DNA of 16,053 bases from an uncultured Alistipes sp. GTDB taxonomy: Bacteria; Bacteroidota; Bacteroidia; Bacteroidales; Rikenellaceae. Below the pieces are notes generated by a model. It saw only the letters and a program-made list of their open reading frames with translations. It ran no database searches and had not been told where the DNA came from. The stretch spans positions 1 through 16,053 of the forward strand of contig URBJ01000048.1 in the NCBI GenBank assembly GCA_900546005.1, read 5' to 3'. This document shows, piece after piece, positions 15,821-16,053 of the stretch; position 1 is the first letter of the stretch, and each line of letters starts with the position of its first letter. The position numbers were made by a program, and so were the translations under genes.

Positions 15821-15977
15821 GAACCGGAGTTTTAAAATTAACATCTTTTTCTGAAAAAAACAATTTTTTTGCGACTCAATCCTTTGTGGAGACGGTAAAA
15901 GGTCTCTCCCCTGTCATATCCGAATCCTATAAAAACCGAGTAGAATAGCATTTTTCGAGTTCCCCGCACCCCTTCTT

Positions 15978-16009
15978 CGGTCTCTTTACTATTCGGTCTC
16001 TTTACTATT
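15978..16009. repeat. Tandem 16-base direct repeat
   Basis: CGGTCTCTTTACTATT occurs twice without a gap, and the next base also continues the pattern. It is about 260 bases upstream of the ribokinase ATG. Two adjacent copies at a 16-base period could be a regulator-binding site or simple slippage duplication. Confidence 0.7.
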
Positions 16010-16053
16010 CAAAAATTTATATTAAATTTGCTGACTCTATTTATTTGTTCGAC

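Larger units (their letters stand above)
15718..16053. other. Upstream leader region of the ribokinase operon
   Basis: No gene is supported to the window edge. The stretch includes A- and T-runs (15841-15870), a hairpin at 15803-15820, a GAGAC-GTCTC inverted repeat at 15889-15906 and the tandem 16-mer at 15978-16009. GGTCTC occurs three times (15901, 15979, 15995). I find no TAnnTTTG box in the minus direction, so the promoter is either divergent, activator-dependent or outside the window. These repeats are the best candidates for an operator. Confidence 0.4.

Noticed and set aside
15289..15948. A 219-codon plus-strand frame crossing the ribokinase start
   Set aside because: It is antisense to the ribokinase for most of its length and then runs into the leader with no domain recognised.

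Overview
This window looks like ordinary chromosome from a gut-type member of Bacteroidales, with a weak preference for an Alistipes-like (Rikenellaceae) genome. Five things point there: moderate-to-high GC with GC-ending codons; gene starts that mostly lack a Shine-Dalgarno; several promoter-like TAnnTTTG boxes typical of the Bacteroidetes primary sigma factor; the long three-domain form of IspG; and secreted or envelope proteins typical of the phylum. No marker gene fixes the genus. I see no rRNA, convincing tRNA, CRISPR array, insertion sequence or integrase.

Layout. Bases 1-70 are the last codons of a gene entering from the left. Bases 71-700 hold no convincing gene but contain small hairpins, a tiny ORF with an unusually good Shine-Dalgarno, and a TAnnTTTG box. 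A very large secreted glycoside-hydrolase-like protein (701-4654) ends at a perfect 17-bp terminator hairpin. Next comes a promoter with both elements visible and a two-gene unit: an unrecognised protein with a CorA-like C-terminal two-helix membrane end (4866-6443) and a GNAT acetyltransferase (6460-6951). A roughly 450-bp stretch without an intact gene follows, up to a hairpin terminator for the opposite strand. Three minus-strand genes come next: a membrane-anchored coiled-coil protein, a DUF3108 secreted protein, and the helicase RecG. Each has its own candidate -7 box. recG and ispG (11583-13181, plus) are divergent and share a short intergenic region with two opposed -7 boxes. After about 550 bp of AT-richer sequence with a terminator come a sugar permease of the GRP/DMT type and a ribokinase, in the order ribokinase then permease on the minus strand. 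This pair is likely a small ribose-uptake operon. A 336-bp leader upstream of the ribokinase carries a tandem repeat and hairpins but no clear promoter box.

How the genes work together. Only two pairs look functionally joined. The permease would import a pentose, probably ribose, and the ribokinase would trap it as the 5-phosphate. The CorA-like protein and the acetyltransferase are probably co-transcribed, but their shared purpose is unknown. RecG (branched-DNA repair), IspG (isoprenoid precursors by the MEP pathway) and the envelope proteins are independent housekeeping genes.

The least explained items are the CorA-like protein, the long C-terminal half of the glycosidase-like protein, and the gene-poor gaps that may hold decayed coding sequence. 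I found nothing that clearly amounts to a new multi-gene system.
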